A stretch of 64,000 bases of DNA from the NCBI GenBank assembly GCA_028280715.1, contig JANQLG010000025.1, positions 149,553 through 213,552 on the forward strand. Direction: 5' to 3'. Positions 63,932-64,000 of the stretch are shown here, one piece after another. Every line of letters begins with the position of its first letter. Position 1 is the stretch's first letter. The position numbers and the translations under genes are program-made. Under the pieces are notes generated by a model. That model searched no databases, had not been told where the DNA came from, and worked only from the letters and a program-made list of their open reading frames with translations. This stretch comes from Spongiibacteraceae bacterium (GTDB lineage Bacteria > Pseudomonadota > Gammaproteobacteria > Pseudomonadales > Dasaniaceae).

Positions 63932-64000
63932 CAAATCAATCAATGACGCCTCTGGCTGGACCTCCGCACTGTGTGCTGCGGCCCATTATTGAGGCGTTAA
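63926..64000 (+). other. attC site of cassette D (cut by window end)
   Basis: The left box is GTTTAAC (63926-63932); its complement matches the cassette start GTTAAA at six of seven bases. ACGCCTC pairs with GAGGCGT near the right end, and an inner stem CCGCA/TGCGG surrounds a short loop. The right box GTTAA begins at 63996 and is cut by the window. This is the most canonical attC in the array and shows that it continues to the right. Confidence 0.85.

Overview
The window is chromosomal DNA of a free-living, probably marine gammaproteobacterium related to the Pseudomonas/Cellvibrio side of the class. The evidence is gene content: a 1,625-residue NAD-glutamate dehydrogenase beside a MoxR/DUF58/DUF4381 operon, quinone-type pyrD, rmf, fused rlmKL, FabY-type ketoacyl synthase, ThrH, CysB and phoB-phoR-phoU. 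This is an assignment from recalled gene families and order; no search was run. No rRNA, tRNA, CRISPR array, insertion sequence or prophage was recognised.

Layout. 1-2.4 kb: leftward moxR-DUF58-DUF4381 operon. 2.6-9.7 kb: gdhB, a solute-binding-like protein, a DUF2835 protein and pyrD. 9.7-23.4 kb: a mixed segment lying between pyrD and rmf, which I recall as neighbours in pseudomonads. It holds a PEP-CTERM lamin-tail protein, the complete AmmeMemoRadiSam trio, an esterase, putP, a GlxA-type regulator, fabY, a PilZ protein and two secreted hydrolases. 23.6-31 kb: rmf, rlmKL, a YadGH-type ABC exporter and a YgiQ radical SAM protein. 31.2-35 kb: phoB, phoR, phoU and a lipoprotein, with candidate Pho boxes. 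35-43.7 kb: cinA, a membrane-anchored AsmA-like protein, an HPP protein, and an Lrp regulator divergent from a fused 2-oxoacid ferredoxin oxidoreductase plus a leucine dehydrogenase (branched-chain/aromatic amino-acid breakdown). 43.9-51.4 kb: a coiled-coil protein, an ACC-deaminase-like enzyme, and a signalling group (cNMP-rhodanese protein, a kinase-PEGA-SUMF1 fusion, a tail-anchored double-FHA protein) followed by creA. 51.7-61.8 kb: MarR regulator, murI, xthA, an isolated yajC, a D-cysteine-desulfhydrase-like enzyme, alr, a 5'-nucleotidase, a universal stress protein, cysB, thrH and an SRPBCC/GyrI fusion.

The most unusual part is the right end. From about 62.1 kb to the window edge lie four short open reading frames, all on the + strand and all encoding secreted or membrane proteins. 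Each is followed by an imperfect palindrome bounded by RYYYAAC-like and GTTRRRY-like boxes. For every unit the 5' box downstream of the ORF is the reverse complement of the bases that begin that same unit (8/8, 7/7, 9/9 and 6/7 bases). That is the signature of circularised integron gene cassettes. No integron integrase is visible on the left, where it would normally sit, so this looks like a cassette array without its integrase (CALIN) or an array detached from it, continuing past the window.

Several starts were moved inward from the longest open frame on ribosome-binding-site, signal-peptide or family-length grounds (moxR, amrB, amrS, the PilZ protein, the serine hydrolase, phoB, phoR, yajC, murI, thrH and others). 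The reasons are given per entry.
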